A DNA stretch of 64,000 bases, from positions 40,844,631 to 40,908,630 of the forward strand of contig CM023539.1 in assembly GCA_013350335.1 (NCBI GenBank), given 5' to 3'. The notes under the pieces are model-generated. The model was not told the origin of the DNA, did no database searches, and saw only the letters and a list, made by a program, of their open reading frames with translations. Position numbers and translations under genes: made by a program. This stretch comes from Chimonanthus salicifolius (taxonomy: Eukaryota > Streptophyta > Magnoliopsida > Laurales > Calycanthaceae). This document shows, one piece after another, positions 47,401-57,977 of this stretch (positions are counted from its first letter, which is position 1; each line of letters begins with the position of its first letter).

Positions 47401-50400
47401 ACTAGGATCAAACCCTTGTAAGTCAGTCTTGTTGATTATAATTCTTCTATGTTTTATGGATTTTAGATTAAGATCATTATTGCCTCTCTTTAATCTCTTC
47501 TAATTATTCGCTTCCGCATATTTAAATCAATTGGATTAAAAGATACCTTGATCTAAACTCCATTAATCATAGTTGAATTCCTGGACACTTGTGTTTTCGA
47601 TTTTGGATATGTTTAACGAACCCCTAACTATGGCAGAATCCTTTCACGAACCGTGATTGGCTACATCGGTTCTCAGACGCCATAGATATGAACCATCTTG
47701 TACTCTGAAATCAATGAGTCTATAGGCGAATTGCATCAATTCGACCCTAGACCTGCATCAAACAACTAGGGGAATCCCATTTTATCTTGACTTGATAGAT
47801 TCTTTATTTGCAGCAGATGGATTCAGAAGTTTCCTTTGACAAATGGAAGTCCTTTTTGAAGTTTATTCTCCTTTCTATTTATCTTTAAAGAGATTGCCGA
47901 TCACTTGGAATGTGCTTTTACTGAAGAAGAAACCTGGGCAACAATTGAGGATTTTTGCATTCGTTGAAGGAAGGCTTTATGGTATTTTTGAACAAATTCC
48001 ATTAGGCCGGATCCATGACGAAAGAGATGGGAGCCACCTTTGTTGTTCTTTTCCCTAAGAAAGATGGGATTCGCTCGGTGCATGATTTCAGGCCAATTAG
48101 TCTCATAAGAAGCTGCTGCAAAATCCTCTCGAAAATTTTAGCCAATAGATTAAGGAAAATTACCCCTTCTCTCTAATTTCTCTAAGTTAAGGAGCCTTCG
48201 CTGCTGGGAGGTAGATTTTAGACTCTATCCTTATGCCCCATGTATCTATTAGTTGCCAGTGAAGATTTTGGTGGGTAGGCTGAGATGGGGCCTTGAAAGA
48301 GGAGATATGGGAGACATGGAGTGCGTTTGTGTAGGGTGCAACTTGAGTGTCACGGCCCAACCCAACAGACACGTGAGAAACAATAATTTTTTTTTTTTTA
48401 AAACTCTGAAGCATGCATAACTTATAGTCCAAACACGTGACACCTACATGTGTTGCGAGATCCCTACGGATCCTAGGATTTATTGGACCCTTGATTTGAT
48501 CGAACTGAATTATCAGCTGCCTATGTACTCCAATGGAGATCAGATCTTGCGTAGTTTTCAATTCATTTATTTTATGACACTAACCCCATGCTATTCATGA
48601 TGTCACATCAAGACATTCTAATTACCCTATCGTGGGCCTCATCAATAGAATAGATCTCATCTATCACGGGTCTAGCCAATCATGGGTTTATACCAATCAC
48701 GGGTCTATACCAACCATGGGAATACCTTCAACCCTGGGGTCAATGTCACACATGGGATAAACCTCAACCATGGGACCTATACCCGAACATAAATGCATCC
48801 CTCCTCGGGGACAATACTCTAAATATGGGTCCAATCCTCTATGGAATCAATGCCATCTGTGGGAATATCTATCCATGGTATACAATGCTCATCCATGGTT
48901 ACAAAGCCCTTCATAGGAATAACCATCTATGGGAAAATAATATCTATCCATAGAACCGTCACGTCCACCATGAGACCAATACGTCTACCATGGGACCATT
49001 ATATCTATAATCAATATCCAGGCATGAATCCAATATGTTTACCATGGGAACAACATCCATGGGATTCATCATCCATCCCTGGTAACTCTCCATCAGTGAG
49101 TATCATCTATCCATGGGTAATAACCATCCATGAATATAATCACTCCATGGGTATAATCCATCCATGAGCATCACTCATACATTCGTAGAACCAATATGTC
49201 TATCATGGGACCAACTTGTCCACCATAATACTAATACGTCTACCATGTGACCAATATGTCTAACATAAGACCAATATGTCTACCATGAGACCAATATGTC
49301 TAATATAAGACCAATATGTCTACCATGAGACCAATATGTCTAACATAAGACCAATACGTCTACTATGAGAGCAACGGATCTACCATAAGACCAACATCTG
49401 GGCATGAATCCAAACCATCATGGGAACCATCATCCATGGGTATACACATCCATCCCTGGTAACACTCTATTAGTGAGTATCATCTATCCATGGGTAATAA
49501 CCATCCATGAATATAATCCCTCCATGGGTACAATCCATCCATGGGCATAACTAATCCAGGGGTACATCATCTACCATGAGATCTTTTATCCGTAAGAACA
49601 ATACTCGAATAAATCACTATGTGACTATGGCAACAATATCAAATCATTATATCATAAATATACCACGACCCCTAGCAAGGCTTAGGGCCCGTGATTTACT
49701 AAGCGGGAGACCCACGACTAACGTGATCAAGTCTACCTCGTCCTGCATCTCTTCACCTCAAGGGTGATTCAGTCAAGCTCTAAAGCGGTCGGACCGTGTT
49801 TAACGAAGCTAGCACCACCCCCATAGGGTAAAATAGTATCTAGCTCTGTGCATCAACGCACATCAAGTGTGCTAAATAGCCGTGAGAGCGCCCTCCAGCG
49901 CGTAGCATGTGAGGGACCTACTCCTCGACGGCAACCTTACGGGACCAAGTCTTCGTAGCCGACCCTACCGTCTCGAATACCTTTCTGGAACGGTCAGTCA
50001 ACCATCATAATCACGTGAGGGACGTACCCATACCACGTCTCAATATCAAGTGACCAAGTCACATATACATCTCAATGCCACAGTTTCTGTATGTTCATAT
50101 CGAGGCTCCCGCGGTCTCACAACTACTCTAGGCCTTACTCATGGAATCTATATACTTTTAACTATACAAAGGTGAGAAACAATGATCTACTGATAGGACA
50201 GTTTCCTTTTTCAACAGACTGATGCATAACGTTATCAATATTACGTGAGGGACATACCCATACCACGTCTCAATCATCAATATCACGTGAGGGACACACC
50301 CATACCATGCCTCAATATAATCAATATCACGTGAGGGACGCACCCATACCACGTCTCAATCATCAATATCACGTGAGGGACACACCCATACCACGTCTCA

Positions 50401-53400
50401 ATATAATCATCACGTGAGGGATGTACCCATACCAGGTCTCAATATAATCATCACGTGAGGGACGTATCCATACCACGTCTCAATATAATCAAGTGACCTA
50501 GTCACATACATCTCAGTGCCAAAGTCCTCATCTGTCCATTTTAAGAGTTTTTACAGTTCTCTAGCCATTCTAGGCTTTACTCAAGTATCAAACATATATG
50601 TCTCATCATATCAGGACTCCCAAGGTATCATAACCTCTTCGGACTGCCTTTGAGGGATCCAACATCTAGCATTAGGGTCTATATTAGGGAAGGTATATCC
50701 CACCAATCCGTTTCTACCCTACACATTTGCTCAATATCTTACATCATCCTTAATATAAATGGATGACACAATGCATCTTTTGATCGAGCTGAGGCACAAT
50801 GCTCTCAGTTGCCTACGTATCACATAGTGTATCAGATCAATCGTACTTCATTATTTTCACATTTGGGTTGACATTGGGGAGTGGTCATTTTTTTTACTTT
50901 GGACAAATCAAACAAAGCTTTCCTAGCGTTTACATTGCATTCCATGCATTCTCAATCATGCTAGCCCATCCCCATTGAAGAATAAGTTAACCCTCCTTGA
51001 GTTCTAAGATACTTCACCTTAACTCGCCTATATCACTTAGTCTAACCCTTTACCAAGTTCCTCTTCAAATCATGGAAATTCGTTCTACACATGGTTAGGT
51101 CGATCCACCACAACCATTATCAACATAGGTACTCACTAGTGATGTACACATTATCACATAATCCAAGCATGTCATTAAAACACATCCATCATGCTTATTT
51201 TATGAGTTATCCATTTAAGAATTCCAATCACAATCATGAGAATTCATTTGATACATACATTACTTATAACTATACACAAGTATGGGAAGTTATCAAGGCC
51301 CTACATTACACATCTTGGGCAATCTTGATTTATCATACATTCTATCATACTTTAACACATCACAAATCTATGAGTTCTCAATTATATTAAACATCTAATC
51401 TTTAAGAACTTGAGAAACTCATACATATGTATCTGATACAATATATTCACATCAATCACATATAGACATAAAGAGATCAAACCATAACGTTACTCAACTA
51501 TGCATTGGAATGTGCACAAGGCAACATTTACTCAAACATATTATCACACACCTTGTGAGCATGAAATTTTACAAATATTCCCAATGCTCTAAGTGTATGG
51601 CATTATTCAATTTTATCCAATGTTATCAAACTCAAATCGTATCGAAATTGGTCGAGGGGTGTGAATCGTGAATCGAAAATCGTAAAATCGTACGATTCAT
51701 ATATTCTCTTATTCCCATAACTATTTTGTTGACCTGGGCCATTATATTGAGTGGGGCCTATCTTTAGCCCACATGAAAACACTCAAAAAATTTAATATTT
51801 TGTATAAATATGAAATTTATGTAATATATAATTTCAACTTTAATAGAATAATGCAAACAATTTTTGTTTTGGGCCCAAATAAGCCTGAGCACGCATAGCC
51901 TGAATATACATTTTGGGCTTGAAATTGGACTGGGCCTTACAAATGCAATTTGTTCTAGGCTCGAGTAGACCCAAAATCTAGCCCGATTAGCTCGAGTTGC
52001 AATCCTAGTTTTTGGAGGACATATGGTCTCTGGATGGAATTTTAATGGTACATGAAGTGATCCGTGCGAGGAAAATGGACAAGAAGGCAAGATTTTCTTT
52101 TTGAAAGGTGAAGGCAAGAATATTGATGAAAATAGACATGGATAATGCATATGATCATGTCGATTGGGGTTTATTAATCACTTGTTTTAGTGGATGTGCG
52201 GGACCAATGGAAGGGATGGTGAGAGTGTGTGTGTTGGGAATCTCTTACTCAATTGTATAAATGTGTCCCCCATTCAACCAATTATGGCCTTGAGGAGTTT
52301 AAGGTGGGTGACCCAATGTCTCTATTCATCTTCACAATGGTAGCCGAGGGCTTTGGAAAATTGGTGCTCAAGGCTAGGGAGATTGTCTTGGTTAGGGATT
52401 TTGAGGTAATTGACACTCTTTGCTGTGGGGTTTCTTAGGAGGAGCTCCAGGCAGTTAAAACAGTGCTGAGATGCTTTGAAAAGGTATCAACATTGAAAAA
52501 TTTAGGTAAGAGTATGGTTGTTGATATTTGTTTGGATGTGTTAGAGAGTTGGTTGAAGAGGTAGGGTGCAAGGTAGGGAACCTACCTCTGGTGTATATGG
52601 GAATCCACTGCGTGCCTATCCAAGATCTATGAAGTTGTTGAATCCAATTATAGAGAGGGTTAAAAAGAGACTGGTTGGCAGGAAAAAAGGGATTGTTTAT
52701 CTTTAGGGGGGAGGCTAACCTTGATTAACTTTGGTGAATCTTTATTATTTACTATGTCTATTTTGAAGATGTTGGTAGGACTTGTGAAGAAACTAGAGAA
52801 AGTCTAGTGGGATTTCCTATGGGAAGGAAAAGGAGATAAGAGAGATTCACTTAATTGGGAAAAGATTTTAGAATTTTGGGTGGAGGGAGGATTTGGGATC
52901 ATTGCTATTTAGGGACAAGAACTGTGCTTGTTGTTTACATGGTCTTGTAGGTTTGGCTAAGAGAGAAATTCCTTATGGAGGAAATCTTAGAGGCTATATA
53001 TGGGTGGAGGATGACGGTGGGTTGGTGCTTGGGAGGGAAGGAAAAAGAAGGGGCTTGGAGTAGTTAGGGTATTTTGTAATATAGGGAAAGGTGCTAGGAG
53101 GGTGGGAAGGCTTTTAAAGATGGTCTTAGATTCGCAGTTGCTAAGGATAATAGAGTGTCTTTCTGGTAGGATTTTTGGATAGTGGAGGAGATGTTAAAGA
53201 GGTTTTCCCTTATCTTTTTAGTGTGTTAGTGAATAGGAAGGCATAAGTGAAAAATGTTATGACGTGATTGGAGGTGTTTAGTATGGTTAGGTGACCATCA
53301 AAAGAGCCCGTAAGGAGGTTGAGGTTTGAAAATTTGAAATTCTATTGGCCTTGTTGAGTGACACGTCTATTTGTTATGATGAGGAAGACACGAGTATGGC

Positions 53401-56400
53401 TGGGTGATTCATCATGTGAGTTTTCGGTGAGGGCATCCCTCAAAGTAGCTTTAGTGTCCAGGACAAGGAAGCCACCATGGGTGATGGCTTGGAGGCAAAA
53501 AGCCCCAACTCATGTTAAAGTTTTTGTATGTGCAATCAATTTTGACTAGGCGTTGTCTAAGGTAGAGAAGGATAACCTCGGACGAGGTTGAAATGATGTG
53601 TTTTGTGTGGATCAATGGAGCAATAAGTGGACCATTTGTTTTGTGGTGTAGTTCTGCTTTAGAGTTGTGGGTGTGCCTTTGGGCATTAATTGGTAGTCCA
53701 TTTGCTTACAATCACTCTTTTAGCAAGATGATGGAATGATGGGATGGGGGTCCATTTGAGGGGAAGAGACGAGTGGCGTGGGACATTATAACCATCAGTA
53801 GTCCATAAGTTGATATGCAAAGAAAGGAATGCAAGGATTTTTGAAAGCGAAGAGAGGAGTATGGATGAAACTCTAGGACGAGGTTGTGCGAGTGGTTAAT
53901 GACCTATACTGTGAAGGCAAGGGTCAATTTTGCAGACTTTCCAGTCTTCAAATAAATAAAACAACAAACTAGAATCCAGCTCAAGTTACGGTGCACTTAA
54001 GAAATCTTGAATCATGTAGTCACCCGGAAAATCAGAGAGTTCCTTGAATCTCTCTCCATTTCTAAATGCCAATTGATGTTTCACCCCAACTTTGGGCAAA
54101 CAGAAACCCAGTTAAAAAAATAAAAACCTGATCTAAATTTGTTTTTGAAAAAATTAGAAAAGGCCCAAAATCTCATTGGGAGAATCAACACCTTGCAAAA
54201 TTCTCAATGAAAACTTGGTTCGAATTTTGCTGAATTAAAATAATTATGCAACTGAAAATTAAACACCATTCAGATTGGTATGGTTATTCAGAATTTTGAA
54301 TGATGCTTGAAAAAAATAAAATTAATTCCAGCACAAAACTGAAACTAGAAGTCAAAGAAATTCACAAACTTACTTGCACCCAAAGAGACCTTTCTCTTTC
54401 ACTTTAATTCACTTCAATTTTGGTGTACAACAATGTTATCAAACCCGGATCGGCGTTCAACTGCGACCATCTTCCATACGGGTCGGTTTGATTGAAAAAT
54501 CGTTTGAGGTAAAAAACCTTAAAAACCTGTTCTGACCTACAGGTCAACTTGGTATTTCATAGCAGACCATGACCCGTGATTGTTAAACCCATTTCAAAAC
54601 TTAAAAAAAACTACTATAGTTTCCCACCGGCGTGATTCAAGGAGGAGAGTAGAATAATATACCGGAGCGGGTGATGCTGGTTGGAGAGCCGTAGAGAATA
54701 GTGGGTGCGGAGAGGGGAACTAGGGAGAAGGAGAACGGTAGGAGCCGGGAAAGGTTTGGAACGAAATGATGAAGGCATGAAGCTGAGATGTAAGTGTTGG
54801 GAAAATGAGAAGAGAGAGCATTGGGAAGGGTGTGATTGATGGCTGATGAAGTGACAAGAGGGTCAAGAAACCTTTAAAATTTCAAGGTGACTTATTAGGT
54901 TTTGAATCAAATAAAAAATTAAAATATTTTTTAAATATGATTTGCTATGTATGATTTTTTTAAATATAATTATTATGTTTGTATATTCTAAGAAATTTGA
55001 TACTTATAATTTTTAATAAATACTAGTCTTATTCTAAAATTATTTGATAAATTTTATATTCTTTACACTTCACTTCAATTTGATGATACCAATATTTTAT
55101 TATATGTATCTAAAAGGTTAAATATTAAGATTTTAATTTCTAAATAAGAAGTTCTCAAGAATTCAAATAAACAATAATTAAATTAAAGCTAATTCGAACC
55201 GCCCGTTTCACGTTTTTATCAGTAGCTAAAATAATCTGTTGAAGATGATAAATGAGCACAATATACATTCCATTGACCCCTCCAATTTTACACTTCATAA
55301 TATTTAAAAAAAATTAGAGCCCATATCCAATGGAATGGATTTTCTACTTTACCTAATTTGATTTCCTTCTCTTTTAAGTGAACATTATTTATTCATTAAA
55401 AAATAATAAAATATAATATTTGTTTTTTAATTTTTCAAAAAATTTCAACTTCTGTTTTTTTATTTTTCAAAAACAATTCTTACTTAAAATTTTATTTTAA
55501 CTCATCAATTGGACTTTAGTTAATAATTTAATAGTATTTATAATATACTATTCATGTCATGGGTTTGACTTCGGTTGAATCCGGTTGAACCTTATTAAAC
55601 CCGACCTTCCATCGAGACGGTTCGCTTGACGGGCCGATTTTCAAAGCATTGGTGTACAATGTGCCTATGATCGCCCATGGGGTTGGTATTTAGAGGAATT
55701 TTTTTTACAAAGCATGCCACTAGTTGGATTAGTACAAGTGTCCTAGATGAAATCCTAGCCGAAATCCTAGCCCTACATGTCATTAATCCAACCATATTCT
55801 TCCATGTCATGTTGGCCAATCAGATTGCTCTACTTCATGTGCCATATCATGCTGACCAATTAGGTTGCTCCACCTCATATGCGCCGCCTCATCCGTCTCC
55901 TTGTTCAAATTGGAGTCCCTTAAGAGTCCTGCATGCCCAAGTCCACAAATTTATTGGATGCTCTCCCATCCAACTTCAATTTGCAACTCGGCTTAGATGC
56001 AACCAAATTGACTTCCAAGCTCCTCATGTGGATCCCATTTGCTTCCAACGTGGCACTGGGCCCATGTGTAGGGTCCATATGCACTTCTTGGCCCATTTTG
56101 TAGCCCCAATTAGACAGTTTGGCCCCACTTTACCACAATTGAAAATCTTGTAGTATTGGAGGACTAACGAAACAATTTCATCTGCATGCATGATGTCCAA
56201 GATGTTCTCATCATATACAATTCATGGGAGGTGTGTAGAAGGGAAAGAAGGTTAATAGATCATTGAGCATGGACCTTGCCTTTAGAGGGTTTAAGATTTG
56301 CAAGGATCTAGAATCGGGGCTCGTTAAATTTGGGCCACAAAAAAAAAAAAGAAGAAAAGAATTTGGCCTGACCCTGTTATCTTTGCCTAGTCTCATAGGC

Positions 56401-56561
56401 CGACAGTTTTACTAATACGTACTCATGTGGCCCATTTCAAAAGAGATCTTCATCTTTTTTTTTTTTTAATTTCCTCTGGCATTTTTCTTTTATGCAATTC
56501 CAATGATATTAATCAGATTTCCATGTGGTCGTGCTTCCAGCTTCCTAAGGGGATGTGAGGT

Positions 56562-56597
<36 letters not shown>

Positions 56598-57831
56598 CTT
56601 GTCGGATGGGTGAGTAGATGTAGAGAGAGCGATCCTTTTGAATTGAACCCCGTATGGGTATTTATAGGCAAAGCCTGTGGAATATTTCGATTGTTTTTGC
56701 CTAAAATTTGATGGTGAGCTCCCATTCCTAGTCCTTGCAATCTTCGAGACGGTTGGTGATCTTGTCAAAGCTTTAGAACATAGGTTCACAAAAACCCGTG
56801 AGGGTTGGCTTGGTGGTCAAGAATCTGCTTGAGATGTGGGAGGTCTTGGGTTCAAGTCATTCTCAACGTAAAAGGGCCACTTCCCATAGTGTTACCCGCT
56901 GTGTGTGGATAAGGAGGTTTGCACATGCTCCAAGGATTAGTCAGGTGCTCTAAGAGGCCTGGACACCATGGTCTTCCAAAAAAAAAAGAACATAGGTGCA
57001 CAAAATTGACATAAAGCCTAGTAGGTAAAGCATGTATTAATCAAATAAGTTTTTGGAAGGTTGATATAATATTCATTGATGTTGTTGTGGTGCTCATGTT
57101 GTTGTTGTTGCTGCTACTGTTGCTGCTGCAGCATGCACTTCCTCCAAAATGTGGCCCTCTTTTCTTTCCAAACACCCTCTAACGGAAACATGCTCTGCGA
57201 TTGTCATAAGTGGCACTCGTGCTGTTGTTACATTTGGCTGTGGGTTGAAAATCATGGTTTCTGGTTTCTGGATTCTTACCCATCATTGATCCTTGGGTTC
57301 CCCTTGAAGACATACCTAGAACAACTTAATTTTGTTGATTTATGGTGGTCCCTATGTGCACGCATATACCTTTCAAATGAACCTATTCCCATGTATTTGG
57401 GCTGAACTAGGTTGGTCCCATAGAACGAGGGTTATTTGAAGGGTGATTATGTGAAAATGACTATATTGTATGTGTTTTAACAGGTGAGCTCAGGGGTTGT
57501 TCTCCTTTCATGAGAGATGCCATCTCTCTTTTCAACCATATCTCCTTCTCTACAAAATATTTACAAAGCTTATGAAGTACTCTTTGAAAACTTCTGCACT
57601 TCATCATCTTATGGTGCTCTTATATGATTAGGATTGAAAACTTTTAGATATTATAAGAAACCTTCAAGATATTTTTGTTCTCTGTTAGTATTTCTTGTGT
57701 TTGATGGTTCAAAGTTTTAATACTTGTGCAGGAAGAAGAGTGTTGTCTGATGCTTGGGTTCTGGATACTGCACAAAAACCTTACAGATGGCAAAAGCTCA
57801 ACCCGGAAGGCGACAAACCTTCTGCAAGAAT
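41462..57831 (+). CDS. BSL1: BSL1-type Kelch-repeat Ser/Thr phosphatase, 5' six exons (partial)
   Basis: Protein of the BSU1/BSL family: N-terminal Kelch propeller plus C-terminal PP1-like phosphatase. In Arabidopsis these act in brassinosteroid signalling. Exons: 41462-41672, 41827-41887, 41977-42055, 42303-42382, 42480-42574, 57732-57831; phases agree, giving 208 codons plus two bases. The start is MAMGSKPWLIPAP. The second Met (41468) aligns with the usual MGSKPWL start, so either ATG may be used. Kelch blades show as GPRLILFGGATAIEG, GTMVVFQGGIGPAGHSTDDL, GPRYGHAMDLVAQRYLV and SDAWVLDTAQKPYRWQ. Exon 6 ends SARM, where family members continue YATAS. The following exons and the phosphatase domain lie beyond the right edge. 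Intron 5 is 15.2 kb and intron 6 at least 6.1 kb, both packed with transposons. Confidence 0.95.
42115..42225 (+). pseudogene. short LINE 3'-tail remnant in BSL1 intron 3
   Basis: CTATGATAGAGTCAAATGG through CCAGATAGATGGGATTTTGG to a GATGATGTTATGATGATGG tail resembles the end of the relic at 45830-46110 (AGATAGATGGGACTTTGGCT, GATGAAGATG). Read as a 5'-truncated LINE insertion. Confidence 0.45.
42575..43077. other. proximal part of BSL1 intron 5
   Basis: Ordinary intron sequence; nothing recognised. Confidence 0.5.
43078..43255 (-). mobile_element. SINE-1 family copy
   Basis: Minus strand: GGAGGTCTTGGGATCAAGCC (B-box region), CCCGGTGTGTTGGATTGGG, AGGTTTACACATGCCCCAAA, GATTAGTCAAGTGGGACGC. 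It parallels the intact copy at 56795-56987 block by block. Confidence 0.65.
43690..45830 (+). pseudogene. LINE ORF1-like relic (split by a hAT element)
   Basis: Translated pieces such as FEVPLCVWDGEVFLALGSSL and VKDSIAL resemble the gag-like ORF1 of plant LINEs (family form: GVPLHAWNxxxFxxIG). After the hAT insertion at 44821-45339 the sequence continues to about 45830 with pieces such as FSNARREGIQRF. Many stops and frameshifts. The assignment is tentative, but it is followed directly by ORF2 pieces in the same orientation. Confidence 0.45.
44821..45339. mobile_element. hAT-type MITE of the AATCGT word family (519 bp)
   Basis: Perfect 8-bp TSD ATTGTACC (44813-44820 and 45340-45347). Left end CATGGTTGTTAAAATC, complement of right end CAATGTTGTGAAAATC. 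Both ends are rich in TTACGAT, CACGATTCGTA and ATTTACGATACG words. The centre is AT-rich with no coding capacity. Confidence 0.88.
45830..46110 (+). pseudogene. LINE ORF2 C-terminal relic
   Basis: Reads NDRVKNKCIRDSLKIALIDD, then KLRETHLRWFGHISRRP, then after a stop GQPSKTWREGIKKDML and MGLWL. This is the standard C-terminal end of a plant LINE ORF2 family (RLRWFGHVQRRP; GRPKKTW). It lies between ORF1 and the endonuclease of the neighbouring relic, so it is a separate, 5'-truncated insertion. Confidence 0.75.
46111..46810 (+). pseudogene. LINE ORF2 endonuclease relic
   Basis: Frames give DVAFLKETQAENVDNQLSRV, then GALGGILIVWNNKHIQCESS, and later pieces resembling FCGFLSHALV and DLI-RIGW. KET and GG-L-VWN are the expected landmarks of the endonuclease start. 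Frameshifted and stop-ridden. Confidence 0.6.
46811..47810 (+). mobile_element. LTR-like insertion, boundaries unresolved
   Basis: Separates the LINE endonuclease from the LINE RT. It carries a promoter-like TCTATAAATTGAGATG (47278-47293), and further on GGATCAAACCCTTGTAAG and a CTAGACCTGCATCA end (47748-47761). No pol genes. It could be a solo LTR of a Ty3 element. A TSD was not found, so both ends are approximate. Confidence 0.4.
47835..48250 (+). pseudogene. LINE reverse transcriptase relic, first part
   Basis: Reads MTKEMGATFVVLFPKKDGIR, then SVHDFRPISLIRSCCKILSK and ILANRLRKITPSL, then in another frame LLGGR with ILDSILM. This is LINE RT: ATFLVLIPKK, DFRPISL, K-LANRL and GRQILD are the family landmarks, here in order. 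Confidence 0.8.
49184..49380. repeat. 20-bp minisatellite
   Basis: About ten tandem units of TAMCATRAGACCAATATGTC with small variation. Diverged forms of the same unit extend to about 48680 on the left and 49560 on the right (CCATGGG, ATCCATCCATGGG words). Confidence 0.85.
50005..50495. repeat. about 43-bp minisatellite containing CACGTG
   Basis: Six to seven units of ATCACGTGAGGGACGTACCC followed by ATACCACGTCTCAATATAATC. Every unit has the palindrome TCACGTGA, whose core is the plant G-box CACGTG. The main block is 50231-50495, with one unit separate at 50008-50050. Confidence 0.9.
50500..51600. other. LTR-like AT-rich sequence, no gene
   Basis: Continuation of the composite insertion; open frames (for example 51091-51390) are His/Tyr-rich and look like translated repeat DNA. 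Confidence 0.4.
51612..51710. repeat. partial copy of the AATCGT hAT word family
   Basis: CAATGTTATCAAACTCAAAT, CGTATCGAAATTGGTCGAGG and GGTGTGAATCGTGAATCG parallel the left end of the element at 60235 nearly word for word. Only this end is found. Confidence 0.7.
52008..53950 (+). pseudogene. LINE reverse transcriptase relic, second part, through C-terminus
   Basis: Reads DGILMVHEVIRARKMDKKA, then ILMKIDMDNAYDHVDWGLL (the DFxKAYDxVxW block), then GDPMSLFIFTMVAEGFGKLV (the GDPLSPFLF block). The YADD region is decayed. Further on come KRLVG, WKKG, SLGGRLTLIN-like and LWEGKGD pieces, then WRQKAPTHVKVFVCAINFD at 53490-53548 (family W-KVPPKVKVF). Numerous stops and frame changes. Confidence 0.8.
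53951..54422. other. left flank of the hAT element at 54431
   Basis: No gene. Together with 55652-56160 it may be one older LTR-like repeat that the hAT element split. Confidence 0.35.
54431..55651. mobile_element. hAT-type non-autonomous element (1.2 kb)
   Basis: Perfect 8-bp TSD GTGTACAA (54423-54430 and 55652-55659). Left end CAATGTTATCAAACCCGG, complement of right end CAATGCTTTGAAAATCGG. Ends carry ACCCGGATCGG, GGGTCGGTT and CCGGTTGAACC words. The interior has a purine-rich stretch (54640-54850) and long AT-rich DNA, with no transposase. Confidence 0.9.
55660..56560. other. BSL1 intron 5 with an unassigned 158-codon open frame
   Basis: The plus-strand frame 55677-56153 is long but reads like translated repeat: repeated CATGTCAT, CCAATCAGATTGCTC and CCAATTAGGTTGCTC words give runs such as LANQIALLHV and HADQLGCSTS. 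No recognised domain. More likely an LTR or decayed gag than a gene. Confidence 0.3.
56565..56596. repeat. (CT)n microsatellite
   Basis: About 14 CT units. Confidence 0.9.
56795..56987 (+). mobile_element. SINE-1, intact copy with target-site duplication
   Basis: tRNA-like head with an A box (GGTTGGCTTGGTGGTCAAG) and a B box (TTGGGTTCAAGTC). The body reads GTGTGTGGATAAGGAGGTTT, ATTAGTCAGGTGCTCTAAGA and GGCCTGGACACCATGGTCTT, ending in an A-run. Flanks GAACATAGGTTCACAAAA (56776-56793) and GAACATAGGTGCACAAAA (56988-57005) differ at one base. This is the reference copy for the family in this window. Confidence 0.85.
57006..57731. other. distal end of BSL1 intron 5
   Basis: A TTG/CTG triplet-rich stretch at 57081-57130. 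No gene; ends at the acceptor TTGTGCAG of exon 6. Confidence 0.6.
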
Positions 57832-57977
57832 GTGAGATTATAATTTCCAGTTCAGATTTTTTTAGAAAGTATTTGTTGTTCAATTGTAATATCGCTATCA
57901 TCACTCAATTCCCAAATGCTCAAGTACGACTTCAAAAAAAGGGTGCTCAAGTATGCCTCTGTTTTTAACTCCTAATA

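Larger units (their letters stand above)
48332..52007. mobile_element. composite insertion between the two LINE RT pieces; possible hAT shell
   Basis: Left edge TAGGGTGCAACTTGAG, right edge (complement) TAGGATTGCAACTCGAG. These are the same ends as the hAT element at 32181-32541 (TAGGGCTGCAACTCG). Flanks CGTTTGTG and GTTTTTGG match poorly, so an 8-bp TSD is not demonstrated. Inside, TGTCACGGCCC at 48348 looks like an LTR start, followed by two minisatellites. Treat as a nested complex. Confidence 0.4.

Noticed and set aside
55677..56153. 158-codon open frame as a gene
   Set aside because: Sequence is made of repeated CATGTCAT and CCAATYAGRTTGCTC words and has no recognisable domain; more likely repeat-derived.
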